DNA from: Gordionus sp. m RMFG-2023
Lineage: Eukaryota; Nematomorpha; Gordioida; Chordodea; Parachordodidae
Direction of reading: 5' to 3'
Length of the DNA stretch: 64,000 bases
Assembly: GCF_954871325.1 (NCBI RefSeq)
Contig: NC_088775.1
Coordinates: 73,323,561-73,387,560, forward strand
Shown here one piece after another: positions 59,401 through 62,099 of the stretch. A program made the translations under genes and the position numbers. The stretch's first letter is position 1, and every line of letters starts with the position of its first letter. The notes under the pieces are model-generated. The model was not told the DNA's origin, searched no databases, and saw nothing but the letters and a program-made list of their open reading frames with translations.

Positions 59401-62099
59401 CAAATAGGTTAAAATTAGTGCTATAATTAATTTTATAGGTTAAGAAATTAAAATACAAATATTTTTTTTTTTTAAGCTAAAGATAATTTGATTGAAGAAT
59501 AATCAATTATTAACTCGACATTTTTTTTCCTATTTTTTCATAAAATTTGATGTAAATATTAATAAATTTTTTTTATTAAATATTTTTAAAGGTGATTTTT
59601 ATTCATATTATGTGTTGTTTAGAAATTTTTAACTGTGGTTTTTGTAAATAATTAATTTATGAGATAGCAGTAGAGGTGTTATTTGCATGACCCTAATTTT
59701 TAAAATATAAAAATTTCGTCCCGGCTCTTTTCTTCAAAAAAAAAATTAGGCCTGGCCAGGATTTTTATTATATATTCAGGGCCGGCCCGTCCTGGATTTT
59801 TTTAATGTTGTTTTATGTTAAATATGTTATCAATACTTGTTTTAGCCTATTTACTTCAAAAAACTTTAAAAACTACGAATATGACAATTGTCACCTATCT
59901 ATGGTACATCTTCACTAAATTTTATTTAAACATGTTATCAATACTTATTTTAACATATTTTCGTCAAAAAAATTCAAAGAACTTTAAAAACTACGATTAT
60001 GACAATTGTCACTTTTCTATGGTACATCTTCACTAAATTTTTATTTAAACATGTTATCAATACTTATTTTAGTCTATTTTTGTCAAAAAAATTCAAAAAA
60101 ATTTAAAAATAACGATTATGACAATTGTCACATTAAAATATTATCCTTAAAAAGATCATATAAAATAACATCAAAAAAGTTTAATATAAATATTTAAAAA
60201 AAATTATTTAAAAAGAAACAACTCATTTAATAAAAAAATAGATAATTTTACAAAATTGAGCAAAAAAAATTATATAAGATTTCACCTAATGTTTTTTTAT
60301 CTAATAAAATTTACAATATAATACCTCAATAAAAGATGTATTTACAAAGAAGATTGTGAAAATCACTAATAAATTATATTAAAAAGAATATTACATTTTT
60401 ATAATAGCAGCATATTATTTTTTTTATTAAAAAAACATCAAATAAATAAGTTTATTTTCATTATAAAATAAAACAATATAAATTAAAAATTTTAAATCAT
60501 CTCACTTCTTTTATTTTTTAAAAAATTATATATATTTAAAATAACATGTAAACTATTTGCAAAATAAAATTTATATAAAAACTATATTAAATAAAATAAT
60601 TATAATAATTTTTATCAATCGCTTTTAGGTTCTATTTACGATTTCATTAACTACTGTCTTTTTGCTTTTATAAGAAAAACATAAATATAAAAAAAAATAG
60701 ATAAATTATGATGTTATTGATGTTTAAAATGATTTATTTATTTCTCTTATTTTAATTTTATGATAATGATATGTTTTAATAATTATTTATATATCAATAG
60801 ATAGTACTACTAAAGCTGGATCATCTGGTAAATTAACTATTTCAGGATCTGGTTATTTCATATTACCTAATAATATGATTAATTTGAACTAATTTTTTAA
60901 ATTTAAGAATCGGTAAAATATTATGAAAAGAAATGTAAATATAAGCTAAAAATTTAGTTGTTAAAAAAAACACCAATTATAAAGTGATTTTGAAGAATCA
61001 TTTGACCCTAGCATTGAATAAATACAAAATACTTAAAAGACTCATGTAGGAGGAACTTCAAACTTAAAAATTTCAAACAGACAAAGTTGAGATCTCGAAT
61101 TTTGCCGAATCTTACTCCTTCTACAACGGAAGATCTTTTTCTGGTCTGAAAACCTCTCGATCAATTTATTTACTATAACGATAATCTGTTTTTCATATCA
61201 ATACATTATAAAATTTGATTGTCCTGCTTATAAAATTCCCAGGGTTCTTTTACATTGCAATATTTATGCCCGATCCTATAGCTCATACGATGTTACCAAA
61301 TTTTATTTTTTATGATTTTGAATTACTTCGAATTGTGTTTAATATACTAAAGTTATTAGGTAAAGTAAATAGCCATTTTAAAATGTTATATTAATTGAAA
61401 TGCATATTTTTTTGGATTAAATTTTTAAATATAAATGGTATCGAACTTCAGGAGTAATCTTATAAAAAAACTAGTTATCGGTATAACCCTTTAATTTAAA
61501 TCTCATAAATGTTTTTTAAAAAATTTGTTAAATATTCTTTAATTTTATTAAAGTCCAATCTGGCGTTAGATATCGTTATATTCAAAATAAAATATAACAT
61601 TGAATAAAATTATTATTGTTATTCGAATATTATCATTTTATTATGCCGTTAAAAAAATTTATTATATGCCTCATTTTTAGAAATCAATATATAATCATTT
61701 ATATTAATGCAACAATATAGCCACAACTGATAAAAGTATCCCCACAAAAAGTGAATATAAATTATATTTATTTCATGATGAATAAAATTTTCGAAACAAA
61801 AATTTATTGAAATCGATCATTATCAAACTATCAATTTATTAATAGAAGTTTAACTTATTATTTTAAAAAATACACCTTTTTTAAAAATTCCTAATTTTTT
61901 ATTGAAGTATCGACAAATATTGATTATGAATGTTATAATAAAACGATTAATATAGATTTGCAAAAATTCAGTATTTAAAGATTAATTATATTTTATTCTT
62001 TTCTTCAGCATGGAGAGACGAATTATGTCAAAAAGTTATCAAGAGTGGTCAATATGATCCAAAGGAGATTTTTCCTTCGATTCAGATTTCTGATTCAAT
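11370..62099 (+). CDS. giant secreted modular protein gene with micro-exon linkers (3' part outside window)
   Basis: I do not recognise the family. The model has a signal-peptide exon, a 93-nt exon, five complete four-exon modules and the first exon of a sixth, joined by 34 Ser/Thr-rich micro-exons. All introns follow GT-AG, all module introns repeat the same phases (1-2, 2-0, 0-0, 0-1), and every linker exon is 3n nt and phase 1-1. The 57 usable exons sum to about 4.58 kb, roughly 1,525 codons, over 50.7 kb and stay open. Phase 1-1 modules, a signal peptide and paired Cys fit an extracellular protein of Cys-containing globular domains on mucin-like, probably O-glycosylated stalks. Skipping any micro-exon keeps frame, so stalk length could be varied by splicing. 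Introns hold many transposons. Function unknown. The exon set is inferred, not confirmed by transcripts. Confidence 0.85.
11547..11866. mobile_element. hAT MITE (CAGAGACCTGCAG family)
   Basis: Starts CAGAGACCTACAGAGGTACC and ends GGCCTGCAGGTCT with one decayed terminal base or two. Interior is alternating CCCGGCC and A/T tracts with no coding capacity, matching the copies at 21620, 26242, 35487 and 63314. The target duplication is not clear. Confidence 0.8.
12481..12875. mobile_element. diverged MITE related to the CAGAGACCTG family
   Basis: The left end CAGATCCTCAG and the complement of the right end (CAGAGACCTTCATGGGCC) partly match, and GGCCCAAG-type subterminal blocks occur at both sides. 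No clean 8-bp duplication was seen. Non-coding. Confidence 0.5.
13557..13649 (+). CDS. exon 2: 93-nt Ser/Thr-rich exon (phase 1-1)
   Basis: Flanked by TTTTAG and GTATAA. Starting in phase 1 it reads STPIGKDFTGTSAPQLL, then STTTIYLHEDDRI, 31 codons with no stop. Both the length (3n) and phase (1-1) match the linker exons, and it would form the N-terminus of the mature protein after the signal peptide. It has no paralogue in the window, so it is less secure than the repeated exons. Confidence 0.55.
14252..14339 (+). CDS. module 1, exon E1 (phase 1-2)
   Basis: Between AATTAG and GTAAAA, 88 nt. Reads AQQICDTVTESNFYKI and ends NIPKI plus two bases. It aligns with E1 of module 5 (LKDMCDVVKESGDYNI, ...IPDT, also 88 nt) and more loosely with modules 2-4 (91 nt). 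Conserved features are Cys, Val, an (E/K)S(G/N) pair, an aromatic and a final IP. Confidence 0.75.
14420..14597 (+). CDS. module 1, exon E2 (phase 2-0)
   Basis: Between TTTTTAG and GTAAAT, 178 nt. Reads NNIIYWPIDGKDIF in its first half and ends IIDSD. The I.YW.IDG..I core matches every other E2 (IIWSIDG, IFWSVDA, IIWNVDG), and the terminal (F/I)DS(D/N) just before the donor is shared by all five. Like module 5 it lacks the Cys pair of modules 3 and 4. Confidence 0.85.
14718..14837 (+). CDS. module 1, exon E3 (phase 0-0)
   Basis: Between TTTAAAG and GTTTGA, 120 nt (40 codons). Starts LKILVNNSFDNCPP and contains VMICTLNFVDNTTTLICLL. It matches E3 of modules 2-4 at the LK(T/I)I start, the first IC and the second LC about 15 residues on. 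It has one extra Cys (DNC). Confidence 0.8.
14838..16002. other. intron E3-E4 of module 1
   Basis: About 1.2 kb of AT-rich sequence with no recognised exon or repeat. It ends TATTATAG. Confidence 0.45.
16003..16168 (+). CDS. module 1, exon E4 (phase 0-1)
   Basis: Between TATTATAG and GTTAAA, 166 nt. Contains FITYIRGNFQIKGNKH and ends IMLQNCNS plus one base. It matches E4 of module 5 (FITYIIGDFELSGDRH) most closely, and all E4 exons at F..(R/Y).(S/I)G...(V/I/L).G..H and at the last Cys two or three residues before the donor. The module ends in phase 1, ready for a phase 1-1 linker exon. Confidence 0.88.
16345..16362 (+). CDS. linker micro-exon, 18 nt (phase 1-1)
   Basis: Between TATACAG and GTATAG. 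Reads IPIST in phase 1. It resembles the start of the 30-nt exon at 24284 (TPTSIYTTA). It is only 18 nt, so it is the least secure of the linker exons. Confidence 0.4.
16597..16626 (+). CDS. linker micro-exon type E, 30 nt (phase 1-1)
   Basis: Between AATATAG and GTAAAT. Reads TTATNTPTK. Two copies of the same exon (TTAKSIPTK at 24679, TTDKSIPTK at 61721) sit at the same place, last before E1 of the next module. Confidence 0.75.
16627..17761. other. intron before module 2
   Basis: About 1.1 kb, AT-rich. The 75-residue open frame at 17070-17294 has no support as an exon. No transposon end was recognised. Confidence 0.4.
17762..17852 (+). CDS. module 2, exon E1 (phase 1-2)
   Basis: Between TTGTTAG and GTAAGA, 91 nt. 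Reads WRDEICEKVEKSGHYN, then EIFPSFPIPDS plus two bases. Nearly identical to E1 of modules 3 and 6. Confidence 0.9.
18247..18442 (+). CDS. module 2, exon E2 (phase 2-0)
   Basis: Between TATCAG and GTATAA, 196 nt. Reads LLRNGNEIIWSIDGGNIY, then a charged stretch with one Cys (EEDIDCYRSS), and ends SAFDSD. It has NY where modules 3 and 4 have DC/EC, so one of the Cys pair is missing and this module has five Cys. Confidence 0.93.
18588..18701 (+). CDS. module 2, exon E3 (phase 0-0)
   Basis: Between GATTAG and GTAATT, 114 nt (38 codons). Starts LKTIQGNSSNNQ, then LSICYYSFKNIDSNILC. Very close to E3 of module 3. Confidence 0.93.
18820..18967 (+). CDS. module 2, exon E4 (phase 0-1)
   Basis: Between TTGTAG and GTTTAT, 148 nt. 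Reads ADRIIVSNDVQTSIDNS, then FIIRISGHLEVQGTKH, and ends LLRICQ plus G. Confidence 0.93.
19166..19210 (+). CDS. linker micro-exon type D, 45 nt (phase 1-1)
   Basis: Between ATTTAG and GTTTGA. Reads DSTTISTTPSIVSVT (first base from the previous exon). The same exon after module 3 (30006) has lost its donor. A 39-nt relative at 37383 precedes module 4. Confidence 0.85.
19211..20653. other. linker intron with two ruined linker units
   Basis: At about 19550-19800 the intron sequence that normally follows a B exon is present (TTTGATTTTTAAATTTATC, then GTTATAGCTCAATGCAATTAG), but the B exon itself is deleted near 19554. At about 19855-20204 the normal upstream intron of an A exon follows, ending in a truncated exon at 20205. 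About 650 bp per unit. Confidence 0.65.
20205..20225 (+). pseudogene. truncated A-type linker exon, donor lost
   Basis: After ACTCACAG only the exon's last part remains (TTTFGS, 21 nt), and the donor is GATAAT instead of GTTATT. It is still 3n and open, but unlikely to be spliced. Confidence 0.65.
20654..20701 (+). CDS. linker micro-exon A', 48 nt (phase 1-1)
   Basis: Between AATAG and GTTATT. Reads NVTKTVIQETTPFGS. Its 54-nt duplicate at 55390 has two more codons (TVIQTEETTPFGS), so this copy has an in-frame 6-nt deletion. Confidence 0.85.
21134..21380. mobile_element. palindromic MITE, TA target
   Basis: Starts AGGCTGTGTCCAAAGTATC and ends with the exact complement GGACACAGCC. Arms of about 105 bp are almost perfectly complementary around a short loop near 21240-21265. 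TA flanks both sides. The paralogous intron at about 55850-55870 reads GTTAGTAAGAAAAC without the insert. Fits a Tc1/mariner-type MITE. Confidence 0.9.
21620..21838. mobile_element. hAT MITE (CAGAGACCTGCAG family)
   Basis: Starts CAGAGACATGCAGAGGTACC and ends TGCACTTCTCTG. Flanks ataaaaat and ataaaatt match at 7 of 8 positions. The duplicate intron near 56090-56105 is continuous without it. Confidence 0.9.
22123..22490 (-). mobile_element. 5'-truncated LINE tail
   Basis: On the minus strand a frame (22437 to 22204) reads FTPIVISSLGHMPRG and ends near NYACFLGTCSP, the 'IPVVIG(A/S)LG..P.....LGT' block found at the very end of many LINE RT proteins. An AT-rich 3' UTR and a poly-A tract follow (the T run near 22123-22134 on +). 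The paralogous intron near 56413 lacks it. Confidence 0.75.
22636..22689 (+). CDS. linker micro-exon A'', 54 nt (phase 1-1)
   Basis: Between TTAATAG and GTTATT. Reads FDTKSSSISQETTISEL. Variant forms are at 53348 (FDTKSDSPSQKTTISGS) and at 56529, where the exon has lost 19 nt. Confidence 0.8.
22798..22848 (+). CDS. linker micro-exon B, 51 nt (phase 1-1)
   Basis: Between TTAATAG and GTTTGA. Reads DSTIKPESSGESTVSGT. Only 108 nt after the previous exon. Duplicate at 58000. Confidence 0.9.
23251..23430. mobile_element. TTGTTAAACGG short inverted-repeat element
   Basis: Begins TTGTTAAACGGCTGGATT and ends AATCGAATCATTTAACAAAA, near complements. The same element sits in the duplicate intron at 58099-58301, so it was present before the segmental duplication. 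Confidence 0.65.
23689..23739 (+). CDS. linker micro-exon B', 51 nt (phase 1-1)
   Basis: Between TCAATAG and GTTATG. Reads DSTTKAGSSGKLTILGS. Duplicate at 60801 (ends LTISGS). Confidence 0.88.
24284..24313 (+). CDS. linker micro-exon, 30 nt (phase 1-1)
   Basis: Between ATATATAG and GTAAAG. Reads TPTSIYTTA. In the duplicated copy near 61340-61350 this exon and its acceptor are deleted while the following GTAAAGTAAATAGCC is kept. Confidence 0.7.
24679..24708 (+). CDS. linker micro-exon type E, 30 nt (phase 1-1)
   Basis: Between AATATAG and GTGAAT. Reads TTAKSIPTK. Last linker before module 3, as at 16597 and 61721. Confidence 0.78.
24967..25057 (+). CDS. module 3, exon E1 (phase 1-2)
   Basis: Between TTCTTCAG and GTATGA, 91 nt. 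Reads WRDELCQKVIKSGHYD, then EIFPSIQIPDS. Duplicate at 62009 differs by only a few bases. Confidence 0.92.
25499..25694 (+). CDS. module 3, exon E2 (phase 2-0)
   Basis: Between TATCAG and GTAATA, 196 nt. Reads LLRNGNEIIWSIDGEDIY, then KDCHEEEMTCYKGS with two Cys, and ends IINFDSN. The following intron is enlarged by two hAT elements. Confidence 0.93.
26242..28000 (-). mobile_element. hAT transposon, deletion derivative keeping the dimerisation domain
   Basis: Inverted ends CAGAGACCTGCAG...CTGCAGGTCTCTG with CCGGCCCGG subterminal blocks. Perfect 8-bp duplication ATATTTAT (26234-26241 and 28001-28008). Only the 3' end of the transposase survives. Contains a tandem duplication of about 103 bp (27528 and 27631). 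It is the coding relative of the short MITEs at 11547, 21620, 35487 and 63314. Confidence 0.95.
26956..27351 (-). pseudogene. hAT transposase C-terminal dimerisation domain
   Basis: 131 codons ending in a stop. Residues about 75-131 read LLEWWAAHQSEFPILAKLA, then IPASSAGCERNFSTTRI and ERRSNLQPEKVDMLLFLHD, a textbook hATC block: W(W), the P.SS...ER.FS core and the R..L..E.V..LL..H.N end. The open state of this block contrasts with the loss of the rest of the protein (BED finger and catalytic core), so this is a truncated transposase gene. It lies on the strand opposite to the host gene. Confidence 0.92.
28109..29134. mobile_element. non-autonomous hAT, CA(T/G)TGGCGTA ends
   Basis: Left end CATTGGGCGTAGACAGGGG, right end (complement) TAGTGGCGTGAAAGGGGG. 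Perfect 8-bp duplication TATTTAAA (28101-28108 and 29135-29142). No transposase frame. Ends are of the same type as the hAT at 62254, its likely source of transposase. Confidence 0.88.
28181..28336. repeat. 78-bp tandem duplication
   Basis: Two adjacent, practically identical units (28181-28258 and 28259-28336), beginning ATGTTAAATATC and ending GATTCTAAATAT, inside the hAT at 28109. Confidence 0.95.
29423..29539 (+). CDS. module 3, exon E3 (phase 0-0)
   Basis: Between ATGCTAG and GTAATT, 117 nt (39 codons). Starts LKTIQRNSSNTQ, then FSICYYNVKNIEDNIMC. Confidence 0.92.
29692..29842 (+). CDS. module 3, exon E4 (phase 0-1)
   Basis: Between ATTTTAG and GTTAGC, 151 nt. Reads EDRIIIESNDIQKFYNNS, then FILRISGDFEVQGTKH, and ends LLHTCQ plus A. 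Confidence 0.92.
30006..30044 (+). pseudogene. type D linker exon, donor lost
   Basis: After TACTTAG it reads DSTTTSLTPPVTA, homologous to the exon at 19166, but AAATAA stands where the GT donor should be. Probably skipped. The next usable linker exon is at 32270. Confidence 0.7.
30106..31110. mobile_element. probable hAT-like element with GGTCCGGTC subterminal repeats
   Basis: Starts AGTGTTTGCAACGGTCCG with several CCGGTCCGGTC/GACCGAACCGG blocks at both sides and ends near GAACCGGTAAACTAAT. Approximate flanks CCTTCTAT and CCTCTATT are similar but not identical. No transposase frame was seen. End positions are approximate. Confidence 0.6.
32270..32311 (+). CDS. linker micro-exon type C, 42 nt (phase 1-1)
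   Basis: Between CAATAAAG and GTTAGT. Reads GSTDYTSELTTTSS. Other C exons: 36092, 39425 and 47296. Confidence 0.85.
32312..34048. other. linker intron with a LINE scrap
   Basis: AT-rich intron. It contains the G-rich block near 32645 shared with 36460 and 57770, a run of AT-rich sequence, and the LINE-derived fragment on the opposite strand at 33404-33625. Confidence 0.5.
33404..33625 (-). pseudogene. RLE-type LINE, C-terminal fragment
   Basis: Minus-strand open frame of 73 codons without its own start: ERSLVDLELHIDDFI, LRKRRQITSHPNLYN, ICQQITLEICRSNFLGIHF. The end matches the last block of the LINE at 365-3210 (LRQRISIEICRSNCISIHG). It is GC-richer than its surroundings, so the boundaries stand out. 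5'-truncated. Confidence 0.6.
34049..34099 (+). CDS. linker micro-exon B, 51 nt (phase 1-1)
   Basis: Between AAATAG and GTATTT. Reads DSTIEYESSGESSISES plus T. The donor context is TCTT|GT instead of TCTG|GT but remains usable. Confidence 0.75.
34873..34923 (+). CDS. linker micro-exon A, 51 nt (phase 1-1)
   Basis: Between ATCACTAG and GTCATT. Reads DSTTKLVVTAETTPYKS, one codon shorter than standard A. Confidence 0.88.
35251..35304 (+). CDS. linker micro-exon B, 54 nt (phase 1-1)
   Basis: Between AAATAG and GTTTGA. Reads SSTIEAGSSGESTVSIS. One extra AGT codon makes it 54 rather than 51 nt, still 3n. Confidence 0.88.
35487..35786. mobile_element. hAT MITE (CAGAGACCTGCAG family), 300 bp
   Basis: Starts CAGAGACCTGCAGAGG, ends CCTGCAGGTCTCG. 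Perfect 8-bp duplication ATATTTAT (35479-35486 and 35787-35794), the same octamer used by the 26242 copy. Confidence 0.93.
36092..36133 (+). CDS. linker micro-exon type C, 42 nt (phase 1-1)
   Basis: Between CAATAAAG and GTTGGT. Reads GSTDSTSVFTKISP. Confidence 0.85.
36134..36696. other. linker intron
   Basis: Holds the block AAAGGCCTTTTTCGCTATACATTAAG and a G-rich stretch near 36460, which recur near 57660-57780 and 32640. No exon seen. Confidence 0.45.
36697..36747 (+). CDS. linker micro-exon B, 51 nt (phase 1-1)
   Basis: Between AAATAG and GTTTGA. Reads DSTIKSESSEESTVSRT. Confidence 0.88.
37383..37421 (+). CDS. linker micro-exon type D, 39 nt (phase 1-1)
   Basis: Between CTTCTAG and GTAAAA. 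Reads DSSTVSISPHVTK. Last linker before module 4, only 94 nt upstream of E1. Confidence 0.78.
37516..37606 (+). CDS. module 4, exon E1 (phase 1-2)
   Basis: Between ATTAAAG and GTATGA, 91 nt. Reads PLNICQNIEDNGRKTV, then AKDIFGDDLPNE. More diverged than E1 of modules 2, 3 and 6, but keeps length, phase, Cys and the DIF...P core. Confidence 0.82.
37986..38184 (+). CDS. module 4, exon E2 (phase 2-0)
   Basis: Between TATTAG and GTATAT, 199 nt. Reads LLRTGSQIFWSVDAKEIY, then ECLNPNTFCYKN with two Cys, and ends IINFDSD. Confidence 0.92.
38339..38458 (+). CDS. module 4, exon E3 (phase 0-0)
   Basis: Between CATTAG and GTAAAT, 120 nt (40 codons). Starts MKIIQVNSSNDN, then TLCYFKFFLKKPIDNVFC. Confidence 0.9.
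38625..38775 (+). CDS. module 4, exon E4 (phase 0-1)
   Basis: Between TTATTAG and GTTTAT, 151 nt. Reads DDSIVFATNKAPEIFQKS, then FILRTSGNFEVRGTKH, and ends LLYTCQ plus G. Confidence 0.92.
38942..39318. mobile_element. diverged MITE of the CAGAGACCTG type
   Basis: Left end AAAAGACCTGCAAACCC, right end complement AAGAGACCTGTGCAG, with AGCCCGGCCTGGGC near the left. No duplication could be assigned. Lies in a linker intron. Confidence 0.5.
39425..39466 (+). CDS. linker micro-exon type C, 42 nt (phase 1-1)
   Basis: Between ATAAAG and GTATAT. Reads DSTDFPVQFTTTAI. First linker after module 4. Confidence 0.82.
   Translation: MRPIFPFNLLQRQ
39730..39780 (+). pseudogene. B-type linker exon, donor degraded (GC)
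   Basis: After CAATAG it reads DSTTKSGSFDVSTISGV plus T, 51 nt and open, but GCTTTT stands at the donor. A GC donor is possible yet weak. Probably inactive. Confidence 0.6.
40488..40532 (+). pseudogene. A-type linker exon, acceptor lost
   Basis: Reads TTTKSVKKTHSFRS (45 nt, open, good GT donor), but the acceptor is ATCACTAA instead of ATCACTAG. Confidence 0.65.
40610..41090 (-). repeat. linker unit segment in inverted orientation
   Basis: The reverse complement reproduces the B-unit introns in order: CCGGGAGCCAAGAAGATTGA, then GTATGATTTTCAAATTATG, then ATCAATGCAATTAGCTAGC, GGGAATTAATGTTATTCAAG and AGACATGTACATTT. The B exon itself is missing. Local inversion within the array. Confidence 0.75.
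41130..41235. repeat. tandem duplication of about 55 bp
   Basis: TTTTGGATAATTGTCAAAAA and its continuation ATAATATTT...CTACCAACACC occur twice back to back in a linker intron. Confidence 0.8.
41536..41589 (+). CDS. linker micro-exon A, 54 nt (phase 1-1)
   Basis: Between TCATTAG and GTTATT. Reads DSTTKLVVSAKETTPFGS. Confidence 0.9.
41929..41979 (+). CDS. linker micro-exon B, 51 nt (phase 1-1)
   Basis: Between TTTATAG and GTTTAA. Reads DSTIGHESSGESTVSVS. Confidence 0.9.
42653..42706 (+). CDS. linker micro-exon A, 54 nt (phase 1-1)
   Basis: Between TCGCTAG and GTTTTA. Reads DSTTKPIVIAKETTPFGS. Confidence 0.9.
43051..43101 (+). CDS. linker micro-exon B, 51 nt (phase 1-1)
   Basis: Between GGAATAG and GTTTGA. 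Reads VSAIATESSGESTVSAS. Confidence 0.88.
43789..43842 (+). CDS. linker micro-exon A, 54 nt (phase 1-1)
   Basis: Between TTCCTAG and GTTACT. Reads DSTIKPVVTTKESTPFGS. Last base A instead of G before the donor. Confidence 0.85.
44183..44233 (+). CDS. linker micro-exon B, 51 nt (phase 1-1)
   Basis: Between TGAATAG and GTTTGG. Reads GTTIEAKSSGESTVSVS. Confidence 0.88.
44923..44976 (+). pseudogene. A-type linker exon, donor lost
   Basis: After TCACTAG reads STFKPVVTTKKTTPFGS, 54 nt and open, but the donor is GATTAT in place of GGTTAT, so GT is gone. Confidence 0.7.
45234..45282 (+). pseudogene. B-type linker exon with 2-nt loss
   Basis: After GAATAG the exon is 49 nt instead of 51. The tail ESSGES.VFVS can be read but the frame is shifted relative to the phase-1 system. 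Not counted in the model. Confidence 0.65.
45988..46198. mobile_element. TTGTTAAACGG-type short element
   Basis: Starts TTGTAAAACGGTTCGATATT and ends with the near-complement TTTTTAACAAGACTA. Lies in an A-unit intron where the paralogous units are continuous. Confidence 0.6.
46483..46536 (+). CDS. linker micro-exon A, 54 nt (phase 1-1)
   Basis: Between TCACTAG and GTTTAT. Reads DTTTITGVIRNKTTPFGS. Confidence 0.85.
46979..47196. mobile_element. TTGTTAAACGG-type short element
   Basis: Begins TTTTGTTAAAAAGCCCG, carries GGGTCGATTTTAAAAA against AAAATCGACCC near the other end, and ends GGCCTTTTACAACACTAG. Inverted ends, no coding. Confidence 0.6.
47296..47337 (+). CDS. linker micro-exon type C, 42 nt (phase 1-1)
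   Basis: Between TATAAAAG and GTATAG. Reads GWTEQYTKFTTTSP. Last linker before module 5. Confidence 0.78.
47669..47756 (+). CDS. module 5, exon E1 (phase 1-2)
   Basis: Between AATAAAG and GTAATA, 88 nt. Reads LKDMCDVVKESGDYNI, then QFFNEPKIPDT. Same length as module 1's E1. Confidence 0.88.
48504..48669 (+). CDS. module 5, exon E2 (phase 2-0)
   Basis: Between TATATAG and GTAATA, 166 nt. Reads EDRIIWNVDGNDIFMR, then EEQIIWLEGQS and ends YIDSN. No Cys, and the IVWLE/IIWLE block after the middle is shared only with module 1. Confidence 0.9.
49069..49155 (+). CDS. module 5, exon E3 (phase 0-0)
   Basis: Between TTTTTAG and GTATGT, 87 nt (29 codons). Starts VRIKFGSTFSQS, then LQLCRFVFNNNGNVEA. 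About ten codons shorter than other E3 exons and with one Cys instead of two. Confidence 0.8.
49156..50721. other. E3-E4 intron of module 5, with a fold-back repeat region
   Basis: 1.6 kb against 118-189 nt in modules 2-4 (module 1 has about 1.2 kb). Most of the excess is the repeat region at 49337-50345. Confidence 0.6.
49337..50345. repeat. fold-back-like element with iterated GCATTAC / TAATGC arms
   Basis: The left part (49337-49740) is a degenerate iteration of about 14-18 bp built on GC(A/G)AATGCATTAC. The right part (about 50110-50345) carries CGATAATACATTAG and GCGATAATATATTC types, the reverse complement of the left motif. A 0.35-kb unique centre lies between them, where the 88-residue open frame at 49746-50012 has no recognisable feature. 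This recalls fold-back elements with arms of short tandem repeats. Confidence 0.6.
50722..50890 (+). CDS. module 5, exon E4 (phase 0-1)
   Basis: Between TCTTTTAG and GTATGC, 169 nt. Reads DIDVSVEEIDSDGKIL, then FITYIIGDFELSGDRHK, and ends VFKICE plus G. Confidence 0.9.
51346..51399 (+). pseudogene. A-type linker exon, acceptor lost
   Basis: Reads DTSTKSFVTSRKATNYTS, 54 nt with a GT donor, but the acceptor is ATCACTTG instead of ATCACTAG. Confidence 0.65.
51678..51731 (+). CDS. linker micro-exon A', 54 nt (phase 1-1)
   Basis: Between TCAATAG and GTTTCT. Reads NATETVIQTEETTPFGY. Confidence 0.85.
51732..53347. other. linker intron
   Basis: 1.6 kb. A minus-strand open frame of 89 residues at 52716-52985 (below) is the only coding-like stretch. 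The rest is AT-rich, with pieces similar to 20702-21130 and 55444-55870. Confidence 0.45.
52716..52985 (-). other. unexplained minus-strand open frame, 89 codons
   Basis: Reads MKCSDIQRHRRIRLFV..., then DIKLLQHFISKNAFLE and a Trp-containing tail. Composition is more protein-like than neighbouring chance frames, and it sits in a slightly GC-richer patch (about 52440-53000). No family recognised. It could be a transposon or gene fragment caught in the intron. Confidence 0.3.
53348..53401 (+). CDS. linker micro-exon A'', 54 nt (phase 1-1)
   Basis: Between TCAATAG and GTTATG. Reads FDTKSDSPSQKTTISGS. Confidence 0.85.
53854..53907 (+). CDS. linker micro-exon A, 54 nt (phase 1-1)
   Basis: Between TCACTAG and GTTATT. 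Reads DYTTKPIVLAKETTPFGS. Confidence 0.9.
54282..54332 (+). CDS. linker micro-exon B, 51 nt (phase 1-1)
   Basis: Between GGAATAG and GTTTAA. Reads DSTIEAKSSGESTVSVS, the consensus B sequence. In the duplicate block this exon is deleted (near 19554). Confidence 0.92.
54732..54782 (+). CDS. linker micro-exon A, 51 nt (phase 1-1)
   Basis: Between TCATTAG and GTTATT. Reads DSTTISVIAKETTPVGF, one codon shorter than standard A. Confidence 0.85.
55390..55443 (+). CDS. linker micro-exon A', 54 nt (phase 1-1)
   Basis: Between TTAATAG and GTTATT. Reads DNVTKTVIQTEETTPFGS. The unit just upstream (near 55100) has the B intron but no B exon. Confidence 0.88.
56529..56563 (+). pseudogene. A''-type linker exon, 19 nt deleted
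   Basis: 35 nt between TTTAATAG and GTTATT, where the duplicate at 22636 has 54 nt. Not a multiple of three, so inclusion would break the frame. Confidence 0.75.
56564..57999. other. linker intron
   Basis: Much longer than its 108-nt duplicate at 22690-22797. It includes the TTTTTTGCTATGCATTC block and a G-rich stretch near 57770 shared with type-C introns at 32312 and 36134, so a C-type unit probably once stood here, but no C exon was found. Confidence 0.5.
58000..58050 (+). CDS. linker micro-exon B, 51 nt (phase 1-1)
   Basis: Between TTAATAG and GTTTGA. Reads DNTLKPESSGESTVSGT. Confidence 0.9.
58099..58301. mobile_element. TTGTTAAACGG short element (duplicate of 23251)
   Basis: Begins GTTGTTAAACGGCTCGATTT and ends AAATCGAATCATTTAACAAA. 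Slightly longer than the 23251 copy. Confidence 0.65.
58408..58535. repeat. 18-bp tandem repeat
   Basis: AATCGGCTAAGCCTAAT iterated about seven times with drift towards the right end. Lies near the left border of the fold-back element. Confidence 0.85.
59668..59808. mobile_element. partial GC-rich MITE between the fold-back arms
   Basis: AGAGGTGTTATTTGCATGACC then GGCCTGGCC and GGGCCGGCCCG blocks resemble the CAGAGACCTGCAG family's left part. No matching right end was seen. Confidence 0.45.
60801..60851 (+). CDS. linker micro-exon B', 51 nt (phase 1-1)
   Basis: Between TCAATAG and GTTATT. Reads DSTTKAGSSGKLTISGS. Confidence 0.88.
61721..61750 (+). CDS. linker micro-exon type E, 30 nt (phase 1-1)
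   Basis: Between AATATAG and GTGAAT. Reads TTDKSIPTK. Last linker before module 6. Confidence 0.78.
62009..62099 (+). CDS. module 6, exon E1 (phase 1-2)
   Basis: Between TTCTTCAG and GTATAA, 91 nt. Reads WRDELCQKVIKSGQYD, then EIFPSIQISDS. The rest of the module must lie beyond the hAT that follows, outside the window. Confidence 0.9.

Larger units (their letters stand above)
58350..60596. mobile_element. 2.25-kb fold-back element
   Basis: Interrupts sequence continuous at 23459-23500 in the duplicate block, so the insertion is certain. Long arms (about 58650-59420 and 59815-60500) are reverse complements, and each contains copies of a roughly 115-bp unit (GACAATTGTCATAATCG...). Outer ends share TATATAAATTTTATT in inverted orientation. 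The left side carries an 18-bp tandem repeat, and the centre holds a partial CCGGCC-type MITE (59668-59808). No protein. Confidence 0.85.

Noticed and set aside
58954-60197. Repeated frames reading NMLSILIL-type peptides on both strands
   Set aside because: They are the arm repeats of the fold-back element read in translation; the match between strands is the inverted repeat itself.
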